DNA of 64,000 nt from Ruegeria sp. THAF33 (GCF_009363615.1 NZ_CP045384.1:1052501-1116500), one strand, 5' to 3'. Positions 8,275-17,880 are shown, numbered from the stretch's first letter. The notes: a model not told the origin generated them from the sequence alone. A program made the numbers and translations.

Positions 8275-9972
8275 TCAGCCTACTGCGCGCTCATCATCAG
8301 GTCGGAAGCCGATCAGGTCAGAGGCCGCAAAACGTCCGCCGCCGGCTTTTTCGATTTTTCCATCGCGCAGGAGCTGTCCGAAGGAGCGCAGGCTTTCTTC
8401 GCGATTGAACTCATCCTGCTTCAAAGAACGGACTTTGTTCATAAGTTGCGGGCGCGAGAATTGTTGCTGTCCTTCGATGAAAGACAGGTAGGCTGCGGCC
8501 GCTTCAAGCAGGTCCTGGAGCGACTGTGCACCCTGATCCTGTGCGAATTGCGCAAAACCGCCTTCTTCCGACCCGGTTTCTTCCACCTGAGTGGTCACGC
8601 GACGCGGCATCACGGGGCCATTGGATTCGCTTTGATCGTCCACGCGCTGCTCAGCAACCAGCTTCAACGGAGCCGGAGCGTCTGCTTCCGGGCGTATGCT
8701 GGTCACGTTCACTTCGGGGCGGCGCGGGCTGACCGCTGACGCAAGATCAACGCGATACTCATCAACAGGCGAGGTTTTCGGGGCCGGTTGGTCATCACGG
8801 TCGGCCTCGGTCGCGGCAACGGCGGTGCGAAGGTGCGAATAGGTTTCTCGCGCGTCGCTGCTGGAGGGATCCTCCATATGTTCACCGGTTTTGGCCATCA
8901 GTCGCGAGATATCCTGATCAGGGTCGGCGTCATCCGTCAGTTTTTGGCTTGAACGGCCTGCCATGTCTTTTTCGATTTCGGAAATCTCGGACAGCAGCTG
9001 AATTTCGTCCTCTTCCGACAATACTCCTTGCGCCTGATCGTCTTGCGGCTCGTCATCTGCTTCATCTTCGGATTCGATCGCCACGTCTTCGACGTTGAGG
9101 ATGTTTGGAACATCTTCTTCGTCGATTTCCTCGTCGGTATCCTCTTCCAGATCCGAGAACAGGGGCTCAGCAGGAAGCTGCGCGTCGTCCGTTGCGACCT
9201 CGATTTCTTCATCCCGCAGGTGGTCGGGGGTCAGTTGCACCTGCTGTTCGGAATCGTTCTCGATAATCGGCGCGGCGGTTTCGAAGGCCTGTTTTTCTGA
9301 TACTGCCGACGCGTCTTGTACGTCTTCGGCGTCAAGCGCTTGCAGATCCTCGATTTCTGCGGCCTCGGGCTCAGCAGGTTCAGCAAAGTCATCCGCATTG
9401 AGAGCACCTGCTTCGAACGCAGCGGCCACGGCGTCCACCGGGGGGGCGGTGTTGGCCAGCAGCGAAGTTTCCTCGTCTTCGGAATAGGCAGTGGGGGGGA
9501 CGTCCGAATGGGAAACAACGGCCCGGATGCGTTGCAGTTTTGCGGCAATGCTGTCGGCCGGCGGAGATGTGGTGGCGTCGACGGTCTCCGCGTTCGTGAA
9601 CGCGGTCTGCCCCGGGCTTGCTTGCGCATATTCGGGAGGGGAGGTGGTCATGGCATCTGCATTTTGCGCACGCGGGCCCTCTGCGTCAGAAGCGACTGGT
9701 GCCGGGGCTTCGGTGTTTGGAGCGGCACGCAGCAGAAGCCCGGATTCGTTTTGGCTGGCTTCGACGCGTTGCGATGCGTCGCGGCGTGCGATACGGGTCA
9801 GCATTTCGGCGTCTGGTTGTGGAGGCTCTGAGCCGAAGTAACGATCATCTGCAGCAAGATCGCGGAAATATTCGGCAATGGCTTTCATCGTTTCAAAGGA
9901 ATCGTCGAATCCTTCCAAAGTGCAGGAGAAGGTTCCATATGAAACGGTCAATACCTTGTTATTCTGTACCAT
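8275..9972 (-). CDS. Large acidic hypothetical protein with ordered ends and disordered middle
   Basis: A 565-residue protein, not assigned to a characterised family. Residues 1-70 form a compact start (NNKVLTVSYGTFSCTLEGFD, then an amphipathic KAIAEYFRDLAADDRYFG). Residues about 75-430 are Asp/Glu/Ala/Pro-rich and low in complexity, with long acidic runs, so probably disordered. The last 95 residues look ordered again (SLQDLLEAAAAYLSFIEGQQ, QLMNKVRSLKQDEFNREES, LLRDGKIEKAGGGRFAASD) and read like a winged-helix domain. The ATG at 9972 is used because AAGGA lies 10 bases upstream; a GTG 9 bases earlier is too close to it. No signal peptide or membrane helix. Homologues in this group have been loosely labelled chemotaxis proteins without a CheA domain; I see none. 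Confidence 0.8.
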   Translation of the reverse strand: MVQNNKVLTVSYGTFSCTLEGFDDSFETMKAIAEYFRDLAADDRYFGSEPPQPDAEMLTRIARRDASQRVEASQNESGLLLRAAPNTEAPAPVASDAEGPRAQNADAMTTSPPEYAQASPGQTAFTNAETVDATTSPPADSIAAKLQRIRAVVSHSDVPPTAYSEDEETSLLANTAPPVDAVAAAFEAGALNADDFAEPAEPEAAEIEDLQALDAEDVQDASAVSEKQAFETAAPIIENDSEQQVQLTPDHLRDEEIEVATDDAQLPAEPLFSDLEEDTDEEIDEEDVPNILNVEDVAIESEDEADDEPQDDQAQGVLSEEDEIQLLSEISEIEKDMAGRSSQKLTDDADPDQDISRLMAKTGEHMEDPSSSDARETYSHLRTAVAATEADRDDQPAPKTSPVDEYRVDLASAVSPRRPEVNVTSIRPEADAPAPLKLVAEQRVDDQSESNGPVMPRRVTTQVEETGSEEGGFAQFAQDQGAQSLQDLLEAAAAYLSFIEGQQQFSRPQLMNKVRSLKQDEFNREESLRSFGQLLRDGKIEKAGGGRFAASDLIGFRPDDERAVG

Positions 9973-10095
9973 CAGACGCACGTCCTTTACAAACTACGAG
10001 AGCCCACTTACCCGGAATCGGGAGCACACGAAGGCTCTGAACTTTATGCATGAACCTATCATTTTGTGGTCTTAATGTGTCCAAATCCGGGAAAA

Positions 10096-10803
10096 ATGGC
10101 CAATCTTTGGAAAAATGAACCAATTGTACGCTCTGCCGATCCAATCGGGTTGTTTGGGGGTGGTTTTGTTGGTTCCGAGGACCTGAATTTGGTGCTGAAC
10201 CGCGTCACTTCTGTCGTTGCAGCGGATGGTGGAGCGGCAGTTCTGACAGAATCAGGCCGGATTCCGGATGCGGTCATCGGGGACTTCGATTCGCTGGACA
10301 AAGCAACGAAAGCCAAAATCCCGTCTGACCGGCTTTTTGCCATTCGTGAACAGGACAGCACCGATTTCGACAAGGCCTTGCGCAATGTGCAGGCTCCACT
10401 GGTTTTGGGGGCCGGTTTTCTGGGCGGACGGCTTGATCATCAGCTTGCCGTTCTGAACGTGCTGGTCAGACGTCGGGAACAGGCCTGCATTCTGCTGGGC
10501 GTGCATGAGGTGGTGTTTCACGCACCCCGCCAAATGCGGCTGCCGGTTTTGCCGGGGGATGTGGTGTCGCTGTTTCCAATGCGCCCTGTGACGGGGCGCA
10601 GCACCGGACTGGAATGGCCCATCGACGGCCTGCGGTTGCAGCCGGACGACCGGGTGGGTACCTCCAATCGCGCACTATCGGATGTTGAATTGCAGATGGA
10701 TGGGCCCGGCCTGTTGGTGATGGTTCCCCGCGCCGCACTCGATCCGCTTATGCAGGTGTTTCTGTCGGGGCAGAGCGAGCGGTGGCCCGTTCGCGAAGAA
10801 TAA
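10096..10803 (+). CDS. thiN: Thiamine pyrophosphokinase
   Basis: A 235-residue enzyme transferring pyrophosphate from ATP to thiamine to give thiamine diphosphate. Family motifs are VVAADGGAA, PDAVIGDFDSLD, QDSTDFDKAL and GGRLDHQLAVLNVL, followed by the thiamine-binding C-terminal beta-sandwich. Start is uncertain: the ATG at 10096 begins close to family homology, while in-frame GTG 10066 and ATG 10075 lie just upstream. It is divergent from the acidic protein gene, and its 3' end overlaps the end of the convergent EamA gene by 56 bases. The product is the cofactor needed by the TPP enzyme at 37124. Confidence 0.9.
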   Translation: MANLWKNEPIVRSADPIGLFGGGFVGSEDLNLVLNRVTSVVAADGGAAVLTESGRIPDAVIGDFDSLDKATKAKIPSDRLFAIREQDSTDFDKALRNVQAPLVLGAGFLGGRLDHQLAVLNVLVRRREQACILLGVHEVVFHAPRQMRLPVLPGDVVSLFPMRPVTGRSTGLEWPIDGLRLQPDDRVGTSNRALSDVELQMDGPGLLVMVPRAALDPLMQVFLSGQSERWPVREE

Positions 10804-11662
10804 CGTACAAACCGGCGGCGACCGTGATCATGATCCCAACCGCCGCCAGCCCGTCCGGCAGGTCGCTGAAGATGGCCCAGCCAATCAGGGTCGCCACAGG
10901 GATTTCCAGATATTGCATCGGGGCCAGCGTGGCCGAAGGTGCATAGCGCAGCGACCATGTCATCAGCAGATGTGCGACAGTTCCCAAAACTCCTATCGCG
11001 ATCAGCAGCCAAAACATGTCGGGGGCGGGCAAGGCGGCTGACAGGTTCCAGATACCAAGCGATGTTCCGATCACAAGGACAGGAACCAGCCCCACAGTTG
11101 CCATGACACCAGACACCGCCTGCAAGGAAATCGGATCAGTTTCCTTGGCGATTTGCCGCGTGACCAGCATGAACAGGGCAAAGACCACGGCAACGATCAA
11201 CGGCAGCAGGGCAGGTAAGCCCACCTCGGCAAAGCTGGGCTGTATGACCAGTAGTGTGCCGATGAAACCGACGATGCAGGCCACCAGGCGCCGCGCGCCG
11301 ACCTCTTCGCCCAGAACGTATCTGCCCAGCAGCAACATGATGAACGGCATGACAAATGCAATGGCGATGGCATCAGCCAGGGGCAGGAACTGCAACGCAC
11401 TGAACATCGCGGTTATGCCGATGATGTGCAACAGCGTGCGGATGACTGTCAGGCGCAGGATACGCCCGTGCATCCGCCAGGGCCGGCCTGTTATCATCAC
11501 CAACGGGATAAGAATCAGCGCTTGCACCGCGAACCGGGCTGCAACCAGCAAACCCAACGGTGTCGTTTCGCCCAACAGCTTTGCCATCGCATCCCCCAAG
11601 GGTGCAAGCACGCAAAAACCGAGCATCAAGAAGATGCCCAAGACGGGACGATCCTGAGTCAT
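10748..11662 (-). CDS. EamA/DMT-family membrane permease
   Basis: A 304-residue inner-membrane protein with about ten hydrophobic helices arranged as two EamA repeats, the fold of the drug/metabolite transporter superfamily. The signature AIAFVMPFIMLLLGRYVLGEE ends repeat one, and the matching APMQYLEIPVATLIGWAIF segment is in repeat two. The substrate is unknown; characterised members export amino acids or metabolites. It is last in a minus-strand run (GST, sdaA, GFA, EamA), 45 bp after the GFA gene, and its end overlaps thiN tail to tail. Confidence 0.88.
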   Translation of the reverse strand: MTQDRPVLGIFLMLGFCVLAPLGDAMAKLLGETTPLGLLVAARFAVQALILIPLVMITGRPWRMHGRILRLTVIRTLLHIIGITAMFSALQFLPLADAIAIAFVMPFIMLLLGRYVLGEEVGARRLVACIVGFIGTLLVIQPSFAEVGLPALLPLIVAVVFALFMLVTRQIAKETDPISLQAVSGVMATVGLVPVLVIGTSLGIWNLSAALPAPDMFWLLIAIGVLGTVAHLLMTWSLRYAPSATLAPMQYLEIPVATLIGWAIFSDLPDGLAAVGIMITVAAGLYVILRERATARSAPTETPA

Positions 11663-11707
11663 GTGCGCGACGCTATCTGCTTCGCGGCGCAGTGGAAAGG
11701 TCGAATG

Positions 11708-12136
11708 TCAGGCGTCGGGCAGGGGTTGAACCTTTGTGTAATCCGGCCCGGTGCAGGTGGGCAGGTTGTCATCCAGATGCAGCCAGCTCAGCCTTTCTTC
11801 AATAGACACGTGCAATGTGGGCTGCATTGCCTCGGGGGTCTCCAAAGTGGCGACGTAAAGATGCAGCACATCCGACATTTTGGCCGAGCGGAACGAGATT
11901 GGCGTGCCGCAATCCGGGCAAAAGCTGCGCTCGACTCCGGGCGAAGAGTTGAAGCGTTTCGGCTCTTCCCCGATCCAGCGCCACTGACCGTCACGAACCG
12001 CGAAATAGGTTGTCATCGGCGCGGCGCATTGGCGTCGGCAGCTGTCGCAATGACAGGTGACGCAGGACAGGGCAGGAGGGTCGATTTCGTACTTGATGCT
12101 GCCGCACAGGCAATGTCCACGCATATCGACCCCCAT
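11708..12136 (-). CDS. GFA / CENP-V family zinc protein
   Basis: A 142-residue protein with the zinc-binding cysteines of the glutathione-dependent formaldehyde-activating fold: GHCLCGSIKYE near the start, CHCDSCRR in the middle, and FCPDCGTPISF. The family name comes from Gfa, which may speed S-hydroxymethylglutathione formation, but most members have no proven activity. The start could be 12136 (MGVDMRG) or the ATG 12 bases in. It lies 11 bp after the L-serine ammonia-lyase gene and is surely in the same transcript; the GST two genes up gives the operon a glutathione flavour. Confidence 0.88.
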   Translation of the reverse strand: MGVDMRGHCLCGSIKYEIDPPALSCVTCHCDSCRRQCAAPMTTYFAVRDGQWRWIGEEPKRFNSSPGVERSFCPDCGTPISFRSAKMSDVLHLYVATLETPEAMQPTLHVSIEERLSWLHLDDNLPTCTGPDYTKVQPLPDA

Positions 12137-12147
12137 TTGTTGCGATC

Positions 12148-13521
12148 TCAGCAGTTTGGCACGTTCACGGCCAATCCACCAAGCGAGGTTTCCTTGTATT
12201 TTTCGTGCATGTCATGACCGGTCTGACGCATCGTTTCGATCACCGCATCCAGCGGCACGAAATGCTCTCCATCCCCGCGAAGGGACAAAGACGCGGCGGA
12301 CACAGCCTTGATGGCCCCCAGCCCGTTGCGTTCGATACAGGGCACCTGAACCAGCCCGGCGACGGGATCGCAGGTCATGCCCAGATGATGCTCCAACGCG
12401 ATCTCGGCGGCGTTTTCAACCTGTTCGGGCGTACCGCCCATCACGGCGCAGAGCCCCGCCGCGGCCATGGCTGATGCGCTGCCGACCTCGGCCTGGCACC
12501 CCGCTTCGGCCCCCGAGATGGACGCATTGTATTTGACCAGCCCGCCAATCGCGGCCGCGGTCAGAAGAAAATCTTCGATATGGCTCTCCGAGGCACCAGG
12601 AACGTGGTCCAGGTAATAGCGCAGCACCGCAGGAAGAACGCCCGCCGCCCCGTTGGTCGGTGCCGTTACGACTTGCCCACCGGCGGCGTTTTCTTCGTTG
12701 ACCGCCATGGCGTAGACACTCATCCAGTCGTTGATCGTGTGCGGCGCGGTCAGGTTCATGCCGCGTTCGGCCATCAGCGCGTCATAGATACCCTTTGCCC
12801 TGCGTCGCACTTTCAGCCCGCCGGGCAGAATGCCGTCGGTCGTCAAACCGCGTTCGATACAGGCATTCATGACGTCCCACAGACGGGCGCATCCTTTGGC
12901 GAAACTGTCGGCGCAGCCGCGCGCAATCTCATTGGCGCGCTTCATCTCGGCGATGGTTTTGCCGCTGGATTTGGCCATCTTCAGCATTTCAGCCGCGGAC
13001 TTGAACGGGAACGGCACCGGTGCGCCCTCATCCGTTGCCTTGCCTTCGGCCAGTTCTTCTTCGGTCAGGACAAAACCACCACCGATGGAATAGAACACCT
13101 GGCGCAGGATCACGTCCCCCTGCGCGTCCGTGGCCATCAGGATCATCCCGTTGGCGTGTCCCGGCAGGTTGGTGTCATAGTCGAAAATCAGGTCTGTATT
13201 GGGATCGAACTGAAGCGTCGGCAGGCCGTCGGGGGTAACCGTGTGCGTCTTGGCGATATCCGCCAATGCGGCCTCGGCCTTGTCGTTGTCATAGGTGTCC
13301 GGAACAAAGCCGGCCAGGCCCAGTATGGTCGCCCGGTCGGTCGCATGGCCGACGCCGGTAAAGGCGAGCGAGCCATGCAGCGAGCCCTTCAGACCCGCAA
13401 ATTCAAAGGGTGAAGCACGCATCATATCCAGAAAGCGCGCCGCCGCCACCATGGGGCCCATGGTGTGGGAGGAGGACGGGCCGATGCCCACTTTGAACAT
13501 ATCGAAGACAGAGAGGAACAT
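12148..13521 (-). CDS. sdaA: L-serine ammonia-lyase (iron-sulfur type)
   Basis: A 457-residue single-chain enzyme deaminating L-serine to pyruvate. The N-terminal beta domain begins [20 protein letters not shown], the serine-binding loop; the C-terminal alpha domain has the cysteines of the oxygen-sensitive 4Fe-4S cluster in [19 protein letters not shown] and [17 protein letters not shown]. Length matches the fused (type I) form. It starts 1 bp after the upstream GST stop and is followed by the GFA gene at 11 bp, so all are co-transcribed. Confidence 0.95.
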   Translation of the reverse strand: MFLSVFDMFKVGIGPSSSHTMGPMVAAARFLDMMRASPFEFAGLKGSLHGSLAFTGVGHATDRATILGLAGFVPDTYDNDKAEAALADIAKTHTVTPDGLPTLQFDPNTDLIFDYDTNLPGHANGMILMATDAQGDVILRQVFYSIGGGFVLTEEELAEGKATDEGAPVPFPFKSAAEMLKMAKSSGKTIAEMKRANEIARGCADSFAKGCARLWDVMNACIERGLTTDGILPGGLKVRRRAKGIYDALMAERGMNLTAPHTINDWMSVYAMAVNEENAAGGQVVTAPTNGAAGVLPAVLRYYLDHVPGASESHIEDFLLTAAAIGGLVKYNASISGAEAGCQAEVGSASAMAAAGLCAVMGGTPEQVENAAEIALEHHLGMTCDPVAGLVQVPCIERNGLGAIKAVSAASLSLRGDGEHFVPLDAVIETMRQTGHDMHEKYKETSLGGLAVNVPNC

Positions 13522-13522
13522 G

Positions 13523-14224
13523 TCAGGTAGCTGAGCCTTCTAAGGGGTTGGCGTAAATTGGAGAGGTGTAGGGTGCGGGGCCCAGACCCTCGGCCGCGAT
13601 GGCCGTGTGGGTGGCGGGGCGTGTCTCGAGCTGTGCCAGGATGGTTTGCAGGGCCGGGGTGTCAGCCAGCGCATACCAGCTGCGATCTGCATCGGCCGGA
13701 TACAAGGCCATCCAACGCATCATGCAGGCGACATAATAGGTCAAAACCGATGGGCATTCCGCGCAGAACCAGGCTGGCGCGCGTTTTGCCAGCGCATCCA
13801 GTAGTTGCAGGTGCTGCTTCAAACGGGGGCGGATGCCTGCGCGCAGGGTATCAGCCTGTGGTGGGGTGATGTATTTCTCGGCATAGAACATAATGCGCAG
13901 ATCGGCGTGCAGCGTGTTGGACGTAAAGAACAGCCATTTCAAAAACTCGGCGCGTTCGGGGGCCTCTGTTGCCGGGGCCAGTTGCCCGTGGCGCTCGGAC
14001 AGCCACAGCAGGATTGCCGCCGTTTCAAATATCGGCCCTTGCGGAGTTTCAAGCACCGGGATCAGCCCGTTGGGGTTCAATGCCCTGTACGCCGCGCTGT
14101 CCTGTTCGTTGCGACGGCGATCGACCAGCACAGTTTCATAAGGTGCCTCCATTTCTTCCAGCACCAGCCGGATCACCAGCGAGGCGTTGTCAGGGGCGTA
14201 GTGCAGGCGGTATCGGGTCAACAT
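13523..14224 (-). CDS. Glutathione S-transferase family protein
   Basis: A 233-residue cytosolic protein with an N-terminal thioredoxin-like domain (RLHYAPDNASLVIRLVLEEM, then NPNGLIPVLETPQGPIFET, which gives the cis-proline and the glutathione-binding Glu-Thr in place of Glu-Ser) and an all-helical C-terminal domain. The first Ser/Tyr candidate lies in YAPDNAS. The substrate is unknown. It heads a minus-strand operon with sdaA, GFA and EamA genes and is divergent from rpiA. Confidence 0.88.
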   Translation of the reverse strand: MLTRYRLHYAPDNASLVIRLVLEEMEAPYETVLVDRRRNEQDSAAYRALNPNGLIPVLETPQGPIFETAAILLWLSERHGQLAPATEAPERAEFLKWLFFTSNTLHADLRIMFYAEKYITPPQADTLRAGIRPRLKQHLQLLDALAKRAPAWFCAECPSVLTYYVACMMRWMALYPADADRSWYALADTPALQTILAQLETRPATHTAIAAEGLGPAPYTSPIYANPLEGSAT

Positions 14225-14391
14225 GCGGGCAATCTATATGACAAAGATGAGAGCGTAAGACATGATTGCGACGTTTCCGATAGGAAACGCGCAGTCTTCA
14301 GGCATCTTTACGCTTGCCGAACCGCAAATTGTGGTCGCAGTCGCGCGGCGCATTCCCTATAACTCCGGCAGGCCAAACTGGGAAAGCTGCC

Positions 14392-15180
14392 ATGACCGGA
14401 GAACTGTCGCCCATCGACACCGCAAAATACGTGGCCGCATGTCGTGCCGCCGAGATGGTCGAGGACGGCATGCGCGTGGGTCTTGGAACGGGATCCACTG
14501 CGGCCTGGCTGGTCCGTCGTTTGGGCGAACGGGTGCAAGACGAAGGTCTGCGGATCAAGGGCGTTCCCACGTCCACCCGCACCGCGCAGCTGGCACGCGA
14601 AGTCGGGATCGAAGTCATTTCTCTGGATCAGGCCGGGTGGCTGGACATGACCATCGACGGCGCGGATGAATTCGACCCTGACCTGAACCTGATCAAAGGC
14701 GGCGGCGGCGCGCATTTGCAGGAAAAGATCGTTGCCACGGCCAGCGATCAGATGATCGTCATCGCAGATGCCGGGAAAGAGGTGGAAACGCTGGGTGCTT
14801 TCCCCTTGCCGGTCGAGGTTGTTCCATTTGGCTGGCAAACCACGCGAACACTGATCGAAGAAGCGCTGGACGCGATGGATGTACTTGGGACCTCGTCGGC
14901 GCTGCGTATGAATGGCGCGGCCCCGTTCGTGACGGATGAGGGCAACCACATTCTGGACCTGCACCTGCAACGCATCGGCAATCCCCGTCAGATGGCCCTG
15001 ATCCTCAACCAGGTTCCCGGCGTGGTGGAAAACGGCCTGTTCATCGATATCTGTGACAAGGTTATCATCGGCCACGGCGACGGGCGGGTCGAACTGCGGG
15101 ATATCAACGCGGGCACCCTGGAACTGGATCAGCTGCTGAGCGGATCCCGGGAAAACCTGTTTTCCGACCAAACGGACTGA
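14392..15180 (+). CDS. rpiA: Ribose-5-phosphate isomerase A
   Basis: A 262-residue enzyme interconverting ribose 5-phosphate and ribulose 5-phosphate in the pentose phosphate pathway. The motifs are GLGTGSTAAWLVRRLGE (phosphate loop), TIDGADEFDPDLNLIKGGG (catalytic Asp pair), and the Lys-rich GGAHLQEKIVA with the general-base Glu. The start at 14392 is where family sequence begins and follows a GGGAAAG site. Upstream, 14225-14391 is the divergent gap to the GST gene and contains a small perfect hairpin (CGTTTCC / GGAAACG, 14272-14289). The gor gene follows by 126 bp. Confidence 0.96.
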   Translation: MTGELSPIDTAKYVAACRAAEMVEDGMRVGLGTGSTAAWLVRRLGERVQDEGLRIKGVPTSTRTAQLAREVGIEVISLDQAGWLDMTIDGADEFDPDLNLIKGGGGAHLQEKIVATASDQMIVIADAGKEVETLGAFPLPVEVVPFGWQTTRTLIEEALDAMDVLGTSSALRMNGAAPFVTDEGNHILDLHLQRIGNPRQMALILNQVPGVVENGLFIDICDKVIIGHGDGRVELRDINAGTLELDQLLSGSRENLFSDQTD

Positions 15181-15306
15181 GTTTTATGCAAGCCAATCGG
15201 ACAAGCGTCGGCAAAAGATCGAAAATTCCACGCCCGGGGGTTGGCACCGGGGTTTTCGCGCCCAGATATCCAGAGGATTTTTGCAAGTTGAACGAAGGAA
15301 CCCGGC

Positions 15307-16665
15307 ATGAGCTTTGACTATGATCTTTTTGTGATCGGCGGAGGCTCGGGCGGGGTCCGGGCGGCACGCGTGGCGGCGGGTGAAGCCGGTGCAAAGGTCG
15401 CGCTGGCTGAAGAAGACCGCTATGGCGGCACCTGCGTGATCCGGGGCTGCGTGCCAAAGAAACTGATGGTCTTTGCCAGTGAATACTCGGGCATGATCGA
15501 AGATGCGCAAGCTTATGGTTGGGATGTTCAGCCCGGCGCGTTTGACTGGGACATGTTTCACGGCAAACTGGTTGCAGAACTGGACCGGTTGGAAGGGATT
15601 TATCGCAGCATCCTGAAAAACAACGGCGTTGAAAGCTTTGATCAGCGGGCGCGCTTGGTGGATGCGCACACGGTCGAGCTGACTGATGGCACCCGGAAAA
15701 CCGCCAAACACATCTTGATTGCAACAGGCGGTCGACCGGTGGTGCCGGATTTCCCGGGATCGGATCTTGCGATCACGTCGAATGAGATTTTCCATCTGGA
15801 CAAGCTGCCCGAAAGCATCCTGATCGTCGGCGGTGGCTATATCGCCAGCGAATTTGCCGGGATCATGAACGGTCTGGGCGTCAAGACCACGCAATTCTAC
15901 CGCGGTGCGCAGATCCTGCGTGGCTTTGATGAAGAAGCGCGTGGGCTGATCTGCGAAGAGATGCGCCAGAACGGCATCGACGTACGGCTGGGCACCAATG
16001 TGCTGGAAATGGCCAAAGATGGCGACCAGATACGTGTCAAGGCGACGGACGGCACCGAGGATCGTTTTGACGTTGTCATGTACGCCACCGGTCGGGCACC
16101 GAATGCCGATAACCTCGGGCTGGAAGAGCTGGGCGTTGAACGTGGGCGCAAGGGCGAGATCGTCGTGGATGAATACAGCCAGACCGCCGTTCCGTCGATC
16201 TATGCCATTGGCGATGTCACCGACCGGGTCAACCTGACACCCGTGGCCATCCGCGAGGGTATGGCCTTTGTGGAAACCGTCTTCAAAGGCAACCCCACGC
16301 CTGTGGATCACGCGCTGATCCCAACCGCCATTTTCACGCAACCGGAATTCGGCACAGTTGGCCTGAGCGAGGAAGAAGCCTCGGCCCTGGAACCGATCGA
16401 TGTGTATGCCACTTCATTCAAACCGATGCAGAAGGCGTTTGCCGGTGGCACGCAACGGGTTCTGATGAAACTGATCGTGTCTCAGGCCACGCGCAAGGTA
16501 CTGGGTTGCCATATTGTCGCCCCCGGAGCAGGAGAGATGATCCAGCTGGCCGGAATTGCCGTAAAGATGGGCGCGACAAAGGAAGATTTCGATCGCACGG
16601 TTGCAGTACATCCCGTTATGGCGGAAGAACTGGTGACAATGCGGCAACCTGTACGCTCCGCTTGA
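15307..16665 (+). CDS. gor: Glutathione-disulfide reductase
   Basis: A 452-residue FAD flavoprotein that reduces oxidised glutathione with NADPH. FAD binding is at FVIGGGSGGVRAAR; the redox disulfide is Cys43-Cys48 (GGTCVIRGCVPKK). The NADPH domain has IVGGGYIASEF followed by a YRGAQILRGFD loop, the two arginines of which are typical of NADPH preference. The C-terminal catalytic pair is in HPVMAEELVTM; glutathione reductases usually read HPT, so the Val-Met here is a mild variant. AAGGA precedes the start at good spacing. A 43-codon open frame between rpiA and gor overlaps the gor start and has no support. Confidence 0.95.
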   Translation: MSFDYDLFVIGGGSGGVRAARVAAGEAGAKVALAEEDRYGGTCVIRGCVPKKLMVFASEYSGMIEDAQAYGWDVQPGAFDWDMFHGKLVAELDRLEGIYRSILKNNGVESFDQRARLVDAHTVELTDGTRKTAKHILIATGGRPVVPDFPGSDLAITSNEIFHLDKLPESILIVGGGYIASEFAGIMNGLGVKTTQFYRGAQILRGFDEEARGLICEEMRQNGIDVRLGTNVLEMAKDGDQIRVKATDGTEDRFDVVMYATGRAPNADNLGLEELGVERGRKGEIVVDEYSQTAVPSIYAIGDVTDRVNLTPVAIREGMAFVETVFKGNPTPVDHALIPTAIFTQPEFGTVGLSEEEASALEPIDVYATSFKPMQKAFAGGTQRVLMKLIVSQATRKVLGCHIVAPGAGEMIQLAGIAVKMGATKEDFDRTVAVHPVMAEELVTMRQPVRSA

Positions 16666-16678
16666 TTTGCAAGCGCGC

Positions 16679-16715
16679 GCACACAAGTTACAAGTGTGCC
16701 CGTGATCACACGGGC
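16679..16715 (+). other. Two adjacent hairpins in the hflK leader
   Basis: The gor-hflK gap holds CACAC / GTGTG (16679-16697) and directly after it a perfect GCCCGTG / CACGGGC stem with an ATCA loop (16698-16715). Neither is followed by a T-tract, so a factor-independent terminator is unlikely; a leader structure or partial gor 3' end stabiliser is possible. Confidence 0.35.
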
Positions 16716-16737
16716 CTAAACGAAGGAAATGATACAT

Positions 16738-17880
16738 ATGGCGGGCAACAGCGGTGGCCCCTGGGGGGGCGGAGGCTCTTCAGGAGGTGGAGGAAATCGG
16801 GGTAACAACGGGGACGGGCGACGCCCACCCGAAGGCGAAGGCCCGCAGATTCCCGAGATCGACGAGCTGATGAAAAAAGGCCAGGAGCAGCTGCGCGTGC
16901 TGATGGGCGGTCGCGGCGGCGGTGGCCGTGGTGGCAGCGGTGGTCAGGGCGGTGGAGGCCCGGCCTTTACCAAAGGTACAGTTGCGATTGGTCTGGTGGC
17001 GGCTGCCGTTTTGTGGGGGCTGGCCAGCTTTTATACTGTAAAACCGGAAGAACAGTCAGTTGAGCTGTTTCTGGGTGAGTTTTCTGCGGTTGGCAATCCG
17101 GGTCTGAACTTCGCGCCATGGCCGTTTGTCACTGCCGAGGTGATTCCGGTCACCCGCGAACAGACCGAAGATATGGGCGGAGCCCGGGGCAGCGACGATG
17201 GCCTCATGCTGACCGGCGACGAAAACGTGGTCGATATCGACTATCAGGTCGTCTGGAATATCAACGACCCGGCCAAGTTCCTGTTCAATTTGCGTGATCC
17301 GCGTCAGACGATCCGCGCCGTGTCGGAATCGGCGATGCGCGAGATTATCGCGCAGAGCGAGCTGGCACCAATCCTGAACCGGGATCGCGGCATCATTGCC
17401 GAGCGCCTGCAGGAACTGATCCAGACGACGATGGACAGCTACGATTCGGGTGTGAACATCATCCGAGTGAACTTCGACAAGGCCGACCCGCCGCAGGACG
17501 TGATCGCCGCCTTCCGCGATGTTCAGGCCGCCGCGCAGGAGCGTGACCGCTTGCAGAACGTGGCGGACGCCTACGCCAACCGGGTTTTGGCTGAGGCGCG
17601 CGGTGAAGCTGCCCAGGTTCTGGAAGAAGCCGAAGCCTACCGCGCACAACAGATCAACAGCGCCATGGGTGAGGCCAGCCGTTTCAGCGCGGTTCTGGAA
17701 GAATATTCCAAAGCGCCTGATGTGACCCGCAAACGTCTGTACCTGGAGCGGATGGAGCAGGTTCTGGGTGACGTGGACAAGATCATTCTGGACGAAAACT
17801 CGACCGGATCGGGGCAGGGCGTCGTACCTTACCTGCCGCTGAACGAACTGCGCCGCAATTCCGGACAGGAGAGCAACTGA
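16738..17880 (+). CDS. hflK: HflK, SPFH/band-7 membrane protease regulator
   Basis: A 380-residue inner-membrane protein forming, with HflC, the large cage that surrounds and restrains the FtsH protease. A glycine/asparagine-rich N-terminus of about 75 residues is followed by one transmembrane helix (VAIGLVAAAVLWGLASF, about 80-98) and a periplasmic SPFH domain (VDIDYQVVWNINDPAKFLF, then ERDRLQNVADAYANRVLAEA). Start is the ATG at 16738: the GAAGGA site is 10 bases upstream, whereas the ATG at 16729 is too close. The stop overlaps the hflC ATG (TGATG). Confidence 0.95.
   Translation: MAGNSGGPWGGGGSSGGGGNRGNNGDGRRPPEGEGPQIPEIDELMKKGQEQLRVLMGGRGGGGRGGSGGQGGGGPAFTKGTVAIGLVAAAVLWGLASFYTVKPEEQSVELFLGEFSAVGNPGLNFAPWPFVTAEVIPVTREQTEDMGGARGSDDGLMLTGDENVVDIDYQVVWNINDPAKFLFNLRDPRQTIRAVSESAMREIIAQSELAPILNRDRGIIAERLQELIQTTMDSYDSGVNIIRVNFDKADPPQDVIAAFRDVQAAAQERDRLQNVADAYANRVLAEARGEAAQVLEEAEAYRAQQINSAMGEASRFSAVLEEYSKAPDVTRKRLYLERMEQVLGDVDKIILDENSTGSGQGVVPYLPLNELRRNSGQESN

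Noticed and set aside
15186..15317. 43-codon open frame between rpiA and gor
   Set aside because: It has no ribosome site, unremarkable codons, and overlaps the well-supported gor start.
15184..16341. 385-codon minus-strand frame opposite gor
   Set aside because: Antisense of an intact glutathione reductase with conserved motifs.
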